This document shows positions 40,409 to 48,266 of a stretch of 64,000 bases of DNA, one piece after another (the stretch's first letter is position 1; every line of letters begins with the position of its first letter). Source of the stretch: UBA2112 sp964596695 (GTDB lineage: Bacteria > Patescibacteriota > Saccharimonadia > Saccharimonadales > Saccharimonadaceae); NCBI GenBank assembly GCA_964596695.1, contig CAZQVE010000002.1, forward strand, positions 62,001 through 126,000, read 5' to 3'. The notes under the pieces were generated by a model. That model was not told the DNA's origin. It ran no database searches and worked only from the letters and a program-made list of their open reading frames with translations. A program made the translations under genes and the position numbers.

Positions 40409-41509
40409 ATGGCTCAGTTTACTTTTATTGATTTGTTTGCCGGAATTGGTGGAACACGATTAGGTTTTGAAAGTGCGGGGGGCGAATGTGTTTTTACCTC
40501 TGAGTGGGATAAGCACGCTCAAAAAACCTATGAAACTAATTTTGGCGATATTCCCTTTGGGGACATTCGGCAAGTCAGGACGGATCAAATTCCTGATTTC
40601 GATATTCTTCTTGCCGGTTTTCCCTGCCAGCCATTTTCGATTGCGGGTGTTTCGAAGAAAATTAGCCTGGGACGCGCTCATGGTTTTTCTGACGACAAGC
40701 AAGGCAACCTGTTCTTTGAAATAGCCCGAATTATCGAGGCGAAACAGCCTTCCGGTTTCATGCTTGAAAACGTTAAGAACCTTGTCAGTCACGACAAGGG
40801 AAATACATTCAAGGTCATTATGCAAATCCTTGACGAATTAGGCTATAAAACTACATATAAAGTTATCGACGCAAAATACTTTGTACCTCAACATCGCGAA
40901 CGAACATATATTGTAGGCTTTAGAAAAGATTTAGTACCGGAAGATTTTGAATTTCAATATCCGGAAATTCCTAAAAAAGGTCCGAAGTTTTCGAGTATTC
41001 TTGATAAGAATGTCGATGACAAATATACACTTTCTGATAAATTGTGGCAGTATCTTGTAAATTACGCTGCTAAACATAAAGAAAAAGGTAACGGCTTTGG
41101 TTTTGGCATGACGGATCCAAACGGTAATTCACGCACGCTTAGCGCGCGTTACTATAAAGATGGTTCAGAGGTATTGATTGCACAAGACGGAAAAAACCCT
41201 CGCCGATTAACTCCGCGAGAGTGCGCTCGATTGATGGGCTTTCCTGAATCATACAAAATACCTGTATCCGACACACAGGCCTACAAACAATTCGGCAATT
41301 CAATAGTTGTGCCAGTTGTCTCCGCTGTAGCAAAGCAGGTTGCGGGAGTATTATTAGAATATGGAAGAGCAGAAGCAAAGTCACCGCAGCTGGAACATGT
41401 CTCGAATTCGTGGGAAAAATACGTACCCGGAGGTATCAGTACGCAAAAAACTGAACCAGCTGGGTTATCGGTACAGACTCCATTACTCCAAGCTGCCGGG
41501 GAAGCCTGA
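40409..41509 (+). CDS. dcm: DNA (cytosine-5) methyltransferase, Dcm/EcoRII-type
   Basis: 366-residue C5-cytosine methyltransferase. Motif I FIDLFAGIGGTRLGFE, motif IV GFPCQPFSIAG with the catalytic Cys, motif VI ENVKN, motif VIII QHRERTYIVGF, motif X QFGNSIVVPVV. The neighbouring EcoRII-type endonuclease suggests CCWGG as target. About 45 residues after motif X overlap the vsr gene by 149 bp in another frame; E. coli dcm and vsr also overlap. Shine-Dalgarno AGGAGG lies 8 nt upstream. Confidence 0.93.
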   Translation: MAQFTFIDLFAGIGGTRLGFESAGGECVFTSEWDKHAQKTYETNFGDIPFGDIRQVRTDQIPDFDILLAGFPCQPFSIAGVSKKISLGRAHGFSDDKQGNLFFEIARIIEAKQPSGFMLENVKNLVSHDKGNTFKVIMQILDELGYKTTYKVIDAKYFVPQHRERTYIVGFRKDLVPEDFEFQYPEIPKKGPKFSSILDKNVDDKYTLSDKLWQYLVNYAAKHKEKGNGFGFGMTDPNGNSRTLSARYYKDGSEVLIAQDGKNPRRLTPRECARLMGFPESYKIPVSDTQAYKQFGNSIVVPVVSAVAKQVAGVLLEYGRAEAKSPQLEHVSNSWEKYVPGGISTQKTEPAGLSVQTPLLQAAGEA

Positions 41510-41768
41510 CATTGTTTTTGTTAGCAAAAAGCTAGCCGTTAACATCAACGGTTGCTTTTGGCATCAACATAAAGGTTGCAAAAACGCAGTAATACCAAAA
41601 ACCAATCGGGATTTTTGGCAGAATAAGCTTGCTGCAACGAAAATGCGAGATAAGAAGAACGCTACTGAAATAGCAGACGCCGGCTGGAAAGTTGTCACGA
41701 TTTGGGAGTGTAAAATTGAAAAAGATTTAGAGAGTGCAATCAAACCCGTTGTTTCATTTTTAGAGTAA
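41361..41768 (+). CDS. vsr: Very short patch repair endonuclease
   Basis: 135-residue Vsr protein that nicks at T:G mismatches created by deamination of methylated C. RSWNMSRIRGKNTYPEVSVRK, LPGKPDIVFVSKKLAVNINGCFWHQHKGC (Asp and His residues of the active site, Cys for zinc) and VVTIWECKIEKD are present. It starts inside the methyltransferase gene and protects the Dcm-modified sites from mutation. Confidence 0.93.
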   Translation: MEEQKQSHRSWNMSRIRGKNTYPEVSVRKKLNQLGYRYRLHYSKLPGKPDIVFVSKKLAVNINGCFWHQHKGCKNAVIPKTNRDFWQNKLAATKMRDKKNATEIADAGWKVVTIWECKIEKDLESAIKPVVSFLE

Positions 41769-41787
41769 CTTTTCCACATATCTCTGT

Positions 41788-41793
41788 TAAAAT
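41788..41793 (+). promoter_or_regulatory. -10 box of the EcoRII gene
   Basis: TAAAAT, exactly 6 nt before the ATG at 41800. A private promoter could set the level of the nuclease separately from the methylase. Confidence 0.5.
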
Positions 41794-41799
41794 TATTGT

Positions 41800-42966
41800 A
41801 TGCAATCTGACTTTTCTGAATCTGCTACTAAAGCTACCGAAGACGGACAGACAACTTACTGTAAGTTCATCACACCGAACGACACAGGCTCAACCGGTGG
41901 TCATCAGTCCGGCTATCATATCAGTAAAACTGCTTGGCCCCTTTTCTTTGATTCACCCGGAGTTAAAGGCGCGAATAAAGACAAGACGGTAATAATCCAA
42001 TGGCAGGATGATTTTGAAACAGAAAGTAGATTTACTTATTACGGCACCGGAACTCGAAACGAATACCGGCTCACGCGCTTTGGGCGCGGTTTCCCTTTTC
42101 TCAATGACGAGAATATTGGTAGTCTATTAGTAATAAGCAAAATCGCAGACGACTATTACAAGGCATACGCATTGGAAACGGAAATTGAGATAGAAAACTA
42201 CCTGAATTTCTTTGGCATTTCTCCAGACCAGGCAAATGGCCTTATCTCAGAACTGGTAGCGACGCCTACGAGTTTACAGGGTCTAATCGACGACTACATC
42301 CGGTCGCTATCAAATGATTTTCCAACAACTGAAATACTTTCCGCGAAAGCGCGAGAGATATTCTTCAACGCCAACCGACAAAATGAACAATTTGCCGCAC
42401 AGTCCCCAGACTTGGCAATAACGAGCTGGGTAGATACGGAATTTGACCTGTTCAAGGCCGTCGAAAGGCACCTATACAATCCACAACTTACACAACCGTT
42501 CAATGATGTTGAGAAGTTGGTTGGTTTCTCGAACACCGTGTTAAATCGTAGAAAAAGCCGTGCCGGTAAATCGCTTGAAAATCATCTTGCAAAAATTTTT
42601 GACGTTAACACATTGCCTTATTCCGCTCAGAAAGTTACCGAGGGAAATAAAAAGCCAGACTTTATCATACCAAGTATTGAACTATACCACGATAGCAGCT
42701 ACAGTGCCGACAAACTTATTTTCTTGGGCGCAAAGACAACCTGCAAAGACCGCTGGCGTCAGGTTCTAAATGAGGCGGCACGAACCCCACATAAGCACCT
42801 GTTTACGCTTCAGCAAGGTATCTCTTCAAATCAACTCCAAGAGATGAAAGATGAAAACCTGACCCTCGTTGTTCCCGAGAAGCATCTTTCTCTGTTTCCG
42901 CCCGAACACAAAGAAGATATCTTGACACTCAAGAAATTTATTGATTACGCACAGACAACTATTTAG
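41800..42966 (+). CDS. EcoRII-type restriction endonuclease
   Basis: 388 residues, the EcoRII length. The N-terminal effector-like domain has TGSTGGHQSGYHISK and TRNEYRLTRFGRGFPF; the C-terminal nuclease domain has RRKSRAGKSLENHLAKIF, NKKPDFIIPS and LGAKTTCKDRWRQVLNEA, which hold the PD...(E)xK-type residues. Enzymes of this type need two CCWGG sites. It is the partner of the methyltransferase at 40409. No ribosome binding site; leaderless start. Foreign DNA restriction could help the island persist. Confidence 0.9.
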   Translation: MQSDFSESATKATEDGQTTYCKFITPNDTGSTGGHQSGYHISKTAWPLFFDSPGVKGANKDKTVIIQWQDDFETESRFTYYGTGTRNEYRLTRFGRGFPFLNDENIGSLLVISKIADDYYKAYALETEIEIENYLNFFGISPDQANGLISELVATPTSLQGLIDDYIRSLSNDFPTTEILSAKAREIFFNANRQNEQFAAQSPDLAITSWVDTEFDLFKAVERHLYNPQLTQPFNDVEKLVGFSNTVLNRRKSRAGKSLENHLAKIFDVNTLPYSAQKVTEGNKKPDFIIPSIELYHDSSYSADKLIFLGAKTTCKDRWRQVLNEAARTPHKHLFTLQQGISSNQLQEMKDENLTLVVPEKHLSLFPPEHKEDILTLKKFIDYAQTTI

Positions 42967-43191
42967 AATCTATACCCTAGGAAAACTGAGTCTGTATTCA
43001 AATAACTACAAATACCACGACATTTGTCTATTTTAGAAATCATATTTAACTTGCATACGGAATTAACGCTTCGATAGATCCTCTCAAGACTAAGTTTGAG
43101 CTTATGTAGATTCGTGCCGGGTCAGCCATTAGGCGTAGGTATAGTGGTATGTTGTATTATTTATGTTGATTATTTTACAATTAACTAACTA

Positions 43192-43221
43192 TTGACGATA
43201 CACATGTATAACCAATATACT
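43192..43221 (+). promoter_or_regulatory. Promoter of the three-gene operon
   Basis: TTGACG, 18-bp spacer, TATACT. The spacer contains the palindrome ATACA-CA-TGTAT, a possible operator. A normal leader with a GGAGG ribosome binding site follows. Confidence 0.6.
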
Positions 43222-43252
43222 GGGGACATTACTTAAAACGGAGGAGAACGCC

Positions 43253-43849
43253 ATGTCGATGGGAGACGGTAAAGCAAAAAATGCTATTGAATATCTTGAT
43301 AACCTTATAGAGAAAGGGAAGGCCACCAAAGGGGCTATCTCACCTCTTAAGATAGCATTCACCAAAGTTGTACAGGTCGTTGATGGCGACAACTGGGAGC
43401 AAACAGAAGTCAAAGGTATAGATGTTGAGGACTATCTGTCTCGCTTTGCAAACTTAACCATGGGTAAATACAGTAGTGACAGCTTAACTGTATATAAGTC
43501 ACGAGTTAACAAGGTCGTCAACTGGTACACTCAATTTCTAGACAAGCCGGGGTGGACACCAGATGTACAGCGTCGCAATCGTACACCAAAGACGGATAAG
43601 AAAGGTAGCCAGTCCATAGCAGTAACTGCGCCGCAAGCTGCTGTGCCGTCTACAGCGTCAAGTACACCCCAATCAATGGCTTCAATTGCTAATACTTCAA
43701 ACCGTATTCTCTATCCGTATCCACTACTTGATGGGCAGCTTGTCCATATAAGCTTACCTGTGAGGCTTCTCAAGGAGGACGCTAAACGAATAGGTGCTTT
43801 CATCGAAAGTATTGCCATTACTGAGACAGATAAAGGAAAGGGAAACTAG
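43253..43849 (+). CDS. Unknown protein A of the cassette operon
   Basis: 198 residues, GGAGGAG ribosome binding site. The N-terminal 100 residues include VEDYLSRFANLTMGKYSSDS and LTVYKSRVNKVVNWYTQFL, which resemble the helical SAM-like N-terminal domain of tyrosine recombinases, but no catalytic domain follows. A Ser/Thr/Ala-rich linker (residues 125-150) leads to YPYPLLDGQLVHISLPVRL, a C-terminal piece seen in various helix-turn-helix-linked proteins. Possibly a DNA- or RNA-binding adaptor. The next gene begins 1 nt after its stop. Confidence 0.65.
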   Translation: MSMGDGKAKNAIEYLDNLIEKGKATKGAISPLKIAFTKVVQVVDGDNWEQTEVKGIDVEDYLSRFANLTMGKYSSDSLTVYKSRVNKVVNWYTQFLDKPGWTPDVQRRNRTPKTDKKGSQSIAVTAPQAAVPSTASSTPQSMASIANTSNRILYPYPLLDGQLVHISLPVRLLKEDAKRIGAFIESIAITETDKGKGN

Positions 43850-43850
43850 A

Positions 43851-44420
43851 ATGGAGACATATACCATAAAGTTCGATAACGGGTCGGCAAGATTTGAGAT
43901 TACTGCGCCCAATCAAGAATGGGTTGACAACAGGTTCACGGACCTCAGAGACCTGTTAACATCGCCTGCTGCCAAAACACGGATTTCCACAAAGTCCGCC
44001 GGAACAGTCAAGGAGGGCGCAGCAACTACCCCACGCACTCGTAAAAAATCTACAGTTAAAGCAGCCGAGCTGAACTCCACCCTGAATGACAATTTCAACG
44101 AGGATCTGGTCGGCAAGATTAACAGCTACATCGAGGAACGCTCAAAGGCTTTTGCAAAAGGCACGACAAAGCAGGCGGCAATTCTTGCTGTATTCTTGAA
44201 AGACTCTCTTGAAATTGAGTTGGTAAGCCCAACCGACTTTGAATTCATCTATCGGAAAATGGGATGGGATACCATTAATCATATAGCGCAACTGAACAAC
44301 GCACGCACACGTGATAAATTCTTTGTGCAAAGTCAAGGCAAACTCGAGCTGACTCATAACGGTCTTAAATTCGGACGAGACACGTCGAAGGACTCAAGCG
44401 CGAATGAAGATGCAGCTTAG
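43851..44420 (+). CDS. Unknown protein B of the cassette operon, winged-helix-like end
   Basis: 189 residues. N-terminal beta-rich segment METYTIKFDNGSARFEI, a basic linker with TPRTRKKSTVK, then a helical domain TTKQAAILAVFLKDSLE, DTINHIAQLNNARTRDKFFV, and the wing-like QGKLELTHNGLKFGRDT, similar in plan to the N-terminal part of the next protein. ATG 43851 lies 1 nt after the previous stop. No family recognised. Confidence 0.65.
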   Translation: METYTIKFDNGSARFEITAPNQEWVDNRFTDLRDLLTSPAAKTRISTKSAGTVKEGAATTPRTRKKSTVKAAELNSTLNDNFNEDLVGKINSYIEERSKAFAKGTTKQAAILAVFLKDSLEIELVSPTDFEFIYRKMGWDTINHIAQLNNARTRDKFFVQSQGKLELTHNGLKFGRDTSKDSSANEDAA

Positions 44421-45165
44421 CCTAGAGGAGTTTATCCATAAGATCGACGGCTTTTACGATCTGGGTATAAAAAGTCAAGTTGATTATCTTGTTTTTTACC
44501 TCACGAATCATGCCGGACACATTTCTGTGACTGCAAAAACAGTCAACGAGCAACTTGCAGAGCTTGACTTACACACGTATAAACGATTGCCTCAATATCT
44601 ATCAGACGCCTCTCGCACCAGAGATGGAAAGTACGTTAAGCTAAAGACAGGTGGTTATAAGCTAAACGGTAAACTGGCTACAGAACTTGCCACCATCCTT
44701 GATGGAACTCCAGTTAAGAATAGTCTTGATAAAGAGCTAGTGAGAATAGTTGCAACTGTAGGATCAAATAATGAGCGTGTATTTCTCGAGGAAGCTTTGA
44801 AATGTTACCAAGTTGCAGCGTATAGGGCAGCCATAGTCTTGATTTGGCTTGTTTCAATCGATCATTTGCAAAGCTATATTTTTGCAAATAAACTGAACGC
44901 ATTTAATGCGGAGCTAAAGAAAAACCCGGACAAAAAAGTGAAGCAAATATCTAGCAGAGACGACTTCTCCGATTTACCGGAGAATAAGTTTATCGAATTA
45001 TCCCGTGCGTCAGGCGTCATCTCAAATGATGTACGAAAAATCCTCGACACCAAGCTTGGCACTAGGAACAGTGCTGCTCATCCGTCTGGAATCGTCATTG
45101 GCGAACATAAGGCTGTGGAGTTCGGCATTGATTTGATAAATAATGTCATTCTCAAATACGTATAG
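44404..45165 (+). CDS. Protein C of the cassette operon: winged helix plus HEPN-type motif
   Basis: 253 residues. The N-terminus (SQVDYLVFYLTNHAG, RLPQYLSDASRTRDGKYVK, GGYKLNG) looks like a winged-helix domain. The C-terminus is all helical and holds RNSAAHPSG; Arg221 and His226 form the R-x4-H motif of HEPN ribonucleases, preceded by ELSRASGVISNDVRKILDTKLG. It overlaps the previous gene by 17 bp. HEPN proteins are frequent toxins or effectors in defence systems, so this may be the effector of the operon. This is inference; no direct partner toxin or antitoxin is recognised. Confidence 0.7.
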   Translation: MKMQLSLEEFIHKIDGFYDLGIKSQVDYLVFYLTNHAGHISVTAKTVNEQLAELDLHTYKRLPQYLSDASRTRDGKYVKLKTGGYKLNGKLATELATILDGTPVKNSLDKELVRIVATVGSNNERVFLEEALKCYQVAAYRAAIVLIWLVSIDHLQSYIFANKLNAFNAELKKNPDKKVKQISSRDDFSDLPENKFIELSRASGVISNDVRKILDTKLGTRNSAAHPSGIVIGEHKAVEFGIDLINNVILKYV

Positions 45166-45418
45166 AGAGGAATTGCGCGTAGCGCGGCGGCTCAAGCCGC
45201 CTTTGCCACGGCGCCTCCACCGCTTGCGGTGGGCGACCAGCCAGAAAAACCGGCCCTTTCAGCTAAAAAATAAAAGATCGGCGGGGGGAAATTCATTAGA
45301 TAATTCAAGGGACGGATTTTCTGGCGGGGCGCAGCGCGGGCTTGCCCGCGCAGGCGCCGGGGCTGAGTCTCAGCCATTTCGTTCGAAATAGGTTCGAGCT
45401 TTGGAATACAAAGCCACC

Positions 45419-45456
45419 AAGTAAATAGGCCGATTCGATGATCGGCCTATTTACTT
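45419..45456 (+). terminator. Strong hairpin at the island boundary, probable displaced tRNA-Leu terminator
   Basis: AAGTAAATAGGCCGAT and ATCGGCCTATTTACTT form a perfect 16-bp stem with a 6-nt loop, beginning at the last A of the cassette's CACCA. It would terminate tRNA-Leu if the 7.1-kb island were absent. Confidence 0.75.
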
Positions 45457-45677
45457 GGTGCAATGGCTTGCATACAGAGAATCAATCCCGTGGTAGCTTG
45501 TTTGATCATCGATCAACGACCACGGGGAAACCACGCGAAAAAAGTAACATACAAACGACCGTTGACGTGAGGGCGGCTCTTTGCCTGTGGATTTTCACCC
45601 TGCACCAGGTGGTTTTTTAAGCATAACTTTGCTATAATAATGACATCAATCAAATAGATATAAGGGGAGTCTGAATA

Positions 45678-46235
45678 ATGACTGCAATATGGATAGTTAT
45701 AGGTATCATCGTCATCGTGTTGCTGTTCTTGTGGGTGACATACAACGGTCTCGTAAGATTGAATATTCGTGTCGAGGAAGCTTGGAGCGATATTACTGTT
45801 CAGCTCAAGCGTCGCGCCGATTTGATCCCGAATCTCGTCAAGACCGTCAAGGGCTATGCTAAGCACGAAAAGGGTATTTTCGAAGAGGTAACAAAAGCTC
45901 GCGCGGAAACACTAAGCGCAGAGAGTCCGGCTGAAGCTAGCAAGGCTGAGGGTGATTTCCAGAAGACCATGAAAAGCTTATTCGCGGTCGCCGAGAACTA
46001 TCCCGACCTAAAGGCGAGCCAAAACTTCCAAGAACTACAGGCGGAACTGACCGATACGGAAGACAAGATACAGGCTTCTCGCCGTTTCTATAACACCGGT
46101 GTTCGTGATTTTAATACTAAGGTACAGGTCTTCCCAAACAATGTCTTCGCTGGCATGCTTGGCTTCAAGAAAAAAGAATTCTTCGAGGTCGAAGATCGCG
46201 AGAGCATCAAAGAACCTGTCGACGTAAAATTCTAA
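45678..46235 (+). CDS. LemA family protein
   Basis: 185 residues. One N-terminal transmembrane segment (IWIVIGIIVIVLLFLWV), then the LemA helical domain: EEAWSDITVQLKRRADLIPNLV, ENYPDLKASQNFQELQAELTD and RRFYNTGVRDFNTKVQVFPNN. The protein faces the outside or periplasm-like space; the molecular role is unknown. Conventional Shine-Dalgarno AGGGGAG. It is followed 25 bp later by htpX, its usual neighbour. Confidence 0.95.
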   Translation: MTAIWIVIGIIVIVLLFLWVTYNGLVRLNIRVEEAWSDITVQLKRRADLIPNLVKTVKGYAKHEKGIFEEVTKARAETLSAESPAEASKAEGDFQKTMKSLFAVAENYPDLKASQNFQELQAELTDTEDKIQASRRFYNTGVRDFNTKVQVFPNNVFAGMLGFKKKEFFEVEDRESIKEPVDVKF

Positions 46236-46260
46236 TTCGGGCGTTCCCGAGAGTCAGTTT

Positions 46261-47139
46261 ATGTACGGAGCTATCGCCGCAAACAAACGAAACACTGTCC
46301 TTATTATGGCGGTGTTTATCGGGCTTATTAGCGCAATCGGCTACTTGGTCAGTTTATATTTCGGACAAACCTCTATTGCTTATTGGGTAATCGCTGGTGC
46401 CGCCCTATATGCACTCATTCAGTATTTTGCTGCGAGCAAGCTGGCTGTCGCGGTCACTGGCGCTCAGGAGATCGTGAAAAAAGACAACCCGCGCTTGTAC
46501 CGAATCGTTGAAAACCTGGCGATTACGATAGGTATACCGACGCCGAAAGTCTATATCATCAACGATCCCGCACCAAATGCCTTTGCGACCGGTCGCGATC
46601 CAAAGCATGCGATCGTTGCGGCAACGACTGGTATCCTGGACACCATGAATGACCGTGAGCTAGAGGCAGTCATGGCACACGAAATGGGTCATGTACAGAA
46701 CTATGACATCCGTGTCAGTATGATAGCGTTCGGTCTCGTGAGTGCTATCGGACTATTATCTGACATCGCGTTACATATGTTCTTTTTCGGCGGCAGGGAT
46801 CGCAACCGCGACGTGAGTCCGGTAGTGATAATCGTCGGTGTTGTTCTGATAATACTGGCACCAATCATGGCAGCTTTGATCCAGATGGCCGTCAGCCGCC
46901 AACGCGAATACCTGGCCGATGCTACTGGAGCAATGACAACGCGTGACCCCGAAGGTCTCGCGAGCGCTCTTAAGAAGCTGGAAAAAGCCGGCCGACCCAT
47001 GAAGCGTCAGAGCTCGTCCACGGCACATTTGTTTTTCAACAACCCGCTGAAGCCGGGATCTATCTCTCGTTTGTTTAGTACTCACCCACCACTCAAAGAT
47101 CGCATCGCTCGGCTGCAAGACATAAAGGGGAAATTCTAA
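46261..47139 (+). CDS. htpX: HtpX-like membrane zinc metalloprotease
   Basis: 292 residues of the M48 family: two N-terminal membrane helices, PTPKVYIINDPAPNAFATGR, the zinc site VMAHEMGHVQNYD (HExxH, near residue 140), two further helices and the third ligand in QREYLADATGA. It degrades misfolded membrane proteins. It lies between lemA and a membrane protein gene. Confidence 0.95.
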   Translation: MYGAIAANKRNTVLIMAVFIGLISAIGYLVSLYFGQTSIAYWVIAGAALYALIQYFAASKLAVAVTGAQEIVKKDNPRLYRIVENLAITIGIPTPKVYIINDPAPNAFATGRDPKHAIVAATTGILDTMNDRELEAVMAHEMGHVQNYDIRVSMIAFGLVSAIGLLSDIALHMFFFGGRDRNRDVSPVVIIVGVVLIILAPIMAALIQMAVSRQREYLADATGAMTTRDPEGLASALKKLEKAGRPMKRQSSSTAHLFFNNPLKPGSISRLFSTHPPLKDRIARLQDIKGKF

Positions 47140-47141
47140 TC

Positions 47142-48266
47142 ATGGTCGAAAAAACGAAAAAGAAAACAACCACGAAAAAACCAACAAAAAAGCCGATAAA
47201 AAAGTCGTCACGTCGCTCGCGCATGCCGGCGTTTTTATTGCCTTTCGTTCGGTTTGTGCAACGGTTAGTGCGTAGGGTCGCTGCTCGGTGTAAGAAATTT
47301 CTTGCACGCCGTCCGCACCGCTCTTTTCGTCTTACTCGCCGTCGAGACTACAAACGAAAACTAGCGTTACCCGGCTACTGGTCACTGACCAATTCTGTTC
47401 GTGCGATCCTCTGGAAGCATTGGCGGTTGTTTGGCGGCTTGGCACTTGTGTACATTGTTGTCACGATTGTCATCGGCGGGTTTGGTCAGCAGGGAGCATA
47501 TAGCAACTTGGCGCAGACGCTCAAAGATACGAGCGGCGATTTGTTTACGGGTAACTTTGGCTCTGTCGGGCAAGCGAGCCTGTTGTTATTGACATCGGTG
47601 ACGACTGGTTTGTCTCCGAATCTGACGGAAGCGCAATCGGTGCTTAGCGGTTTGACGGTGTTCTTCGGTTGGTTAGCAACGGTCTGGCTACTGCGCAATA
47701 TATTAGCTGGACATAAACCGCGCCTACGCGATGGTTTATATAACAGCGGTTCGCCGGTGCTTGCAACGGCAATCGTCAGCTTCATTGTTACCATCCAGCT
47801 GTTACCCGCCGCAATCGCGTTGATTATTTATTCGGCCGCGGCCGGGTCGGGTCTGCTGGAGAGTGGTGTCAGCGCCATGCTGGTGTGGGGAAGTATCACA
47901 CTTCTTAGTATTTTGTCCGTCTATTGGATTTCGAGTAGTTTGCTGGCGCTAGTGATCGTGACGCTGCCAGGTATGTATCCTATGCAGGCTATTAGAGCCG
48001 CTGGCGACTTGGTAATCGGACGTCGCCTTCGTGTTCTTTATCGTTTGGCATGGGTGCTATTGCTTGTCATTGTGGCATGGATGGTTATCATGATACCGAT
48101 TATCATCTTTGATGATTGGGTCAAAGATCTACTGCCGGCAGTCAGCTGGTTGCCAATTGTACCGTTTTCCATCATTGCCATGGGGTCGCTGACACTGATT
48201 TTTACTAGCAGTTATATTTATATGCTCTACCGGAGGATAGTTGATGACGACGCCGAACCAGCCTAG
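47142..48266 (+). CDS. Hypothetical polytopic membrane protein with Lys-rich N-terminus
   Basis: 374 residues. The first 25 are almost all Lys and Thr (EKTKKKTTTKKPTKK), then an Arg-rich stretch, then about six hydrophobic helices (WRLFGGLALVYIVVTIVIGG, PVLATAIVSFIVTIQLLP, LLLVIVAWMVIMIPIIIF and others). No family recognised. It follows htpX by 2 bp and overlaps ligA by 23 bp, so it is in the lemA-htpX-ligA transcription unit. Confidence 0.72.
   Translation: MVEKTKKKTTTKKPTKKPIKKSSRRSRMPAFLLPFVRFVQRLVRRVAARCKKFLARRPHRSFRLTRRRDYKRKLALPGYWSLTNSVRAILWKHWRLFGGLALVYIVVTIVIGGFGQQGAYSNLAQTLKDTSGDLFTGNFGSVGQASLLLLTSVTTGLSPNLTEAQSVLSGLTVFFGWLATVWLLRNILAGHKPRLRDGLYNSGSPVLATAIVSFIVTIQLLPAAIALIIYSAAAGSGLLESGVSAMLVWGSITLLSILSVYWISSSLLALVIVTLPGMYPMQAIRAAGDLVIGRRLRVLYRLAWVLLLVIVAWMVIMIPIIIFDDWVKDLLPAVSWLPIVPFSIIAMGSLTLIFTSSYIYMLYRRIVDDDAEPA

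Larger units (their letters stand above)
40130..45419. mobile_element. Leu cargo cassette with 180-bp perfect terminal inverted repeats
   Basis: 40130-40309 and 45240-45419 are exact inverted copies with outer ends TGGTG and CACCA. Each repeat contains a hairpin (GCGCGGGCTTGCCCGCGC) and ends with CTTTG-TATTC-CAAAG next to CACCA. Cargo: Dcm, Vsr, EcoRII and a three-gene operon. The GC-rich hairpins between the last gene and the right repeat (45176-45239; GGCGGC-TCAA-GCCGCC and CCACCGC-TT-GCGGTGG) correspond in position to those of the Gly cassette. Read inward from TGGTG the left repeat encodes LVALYSKARTYFERNG then a stop. Confidence 0.9.

Noticed and set aside
43253..43849. Protein A as a tyrosine integrase
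   Set aside because: It resembles only the helical N-terminal domain; no catalytic R-HxxR-Y domain follows.
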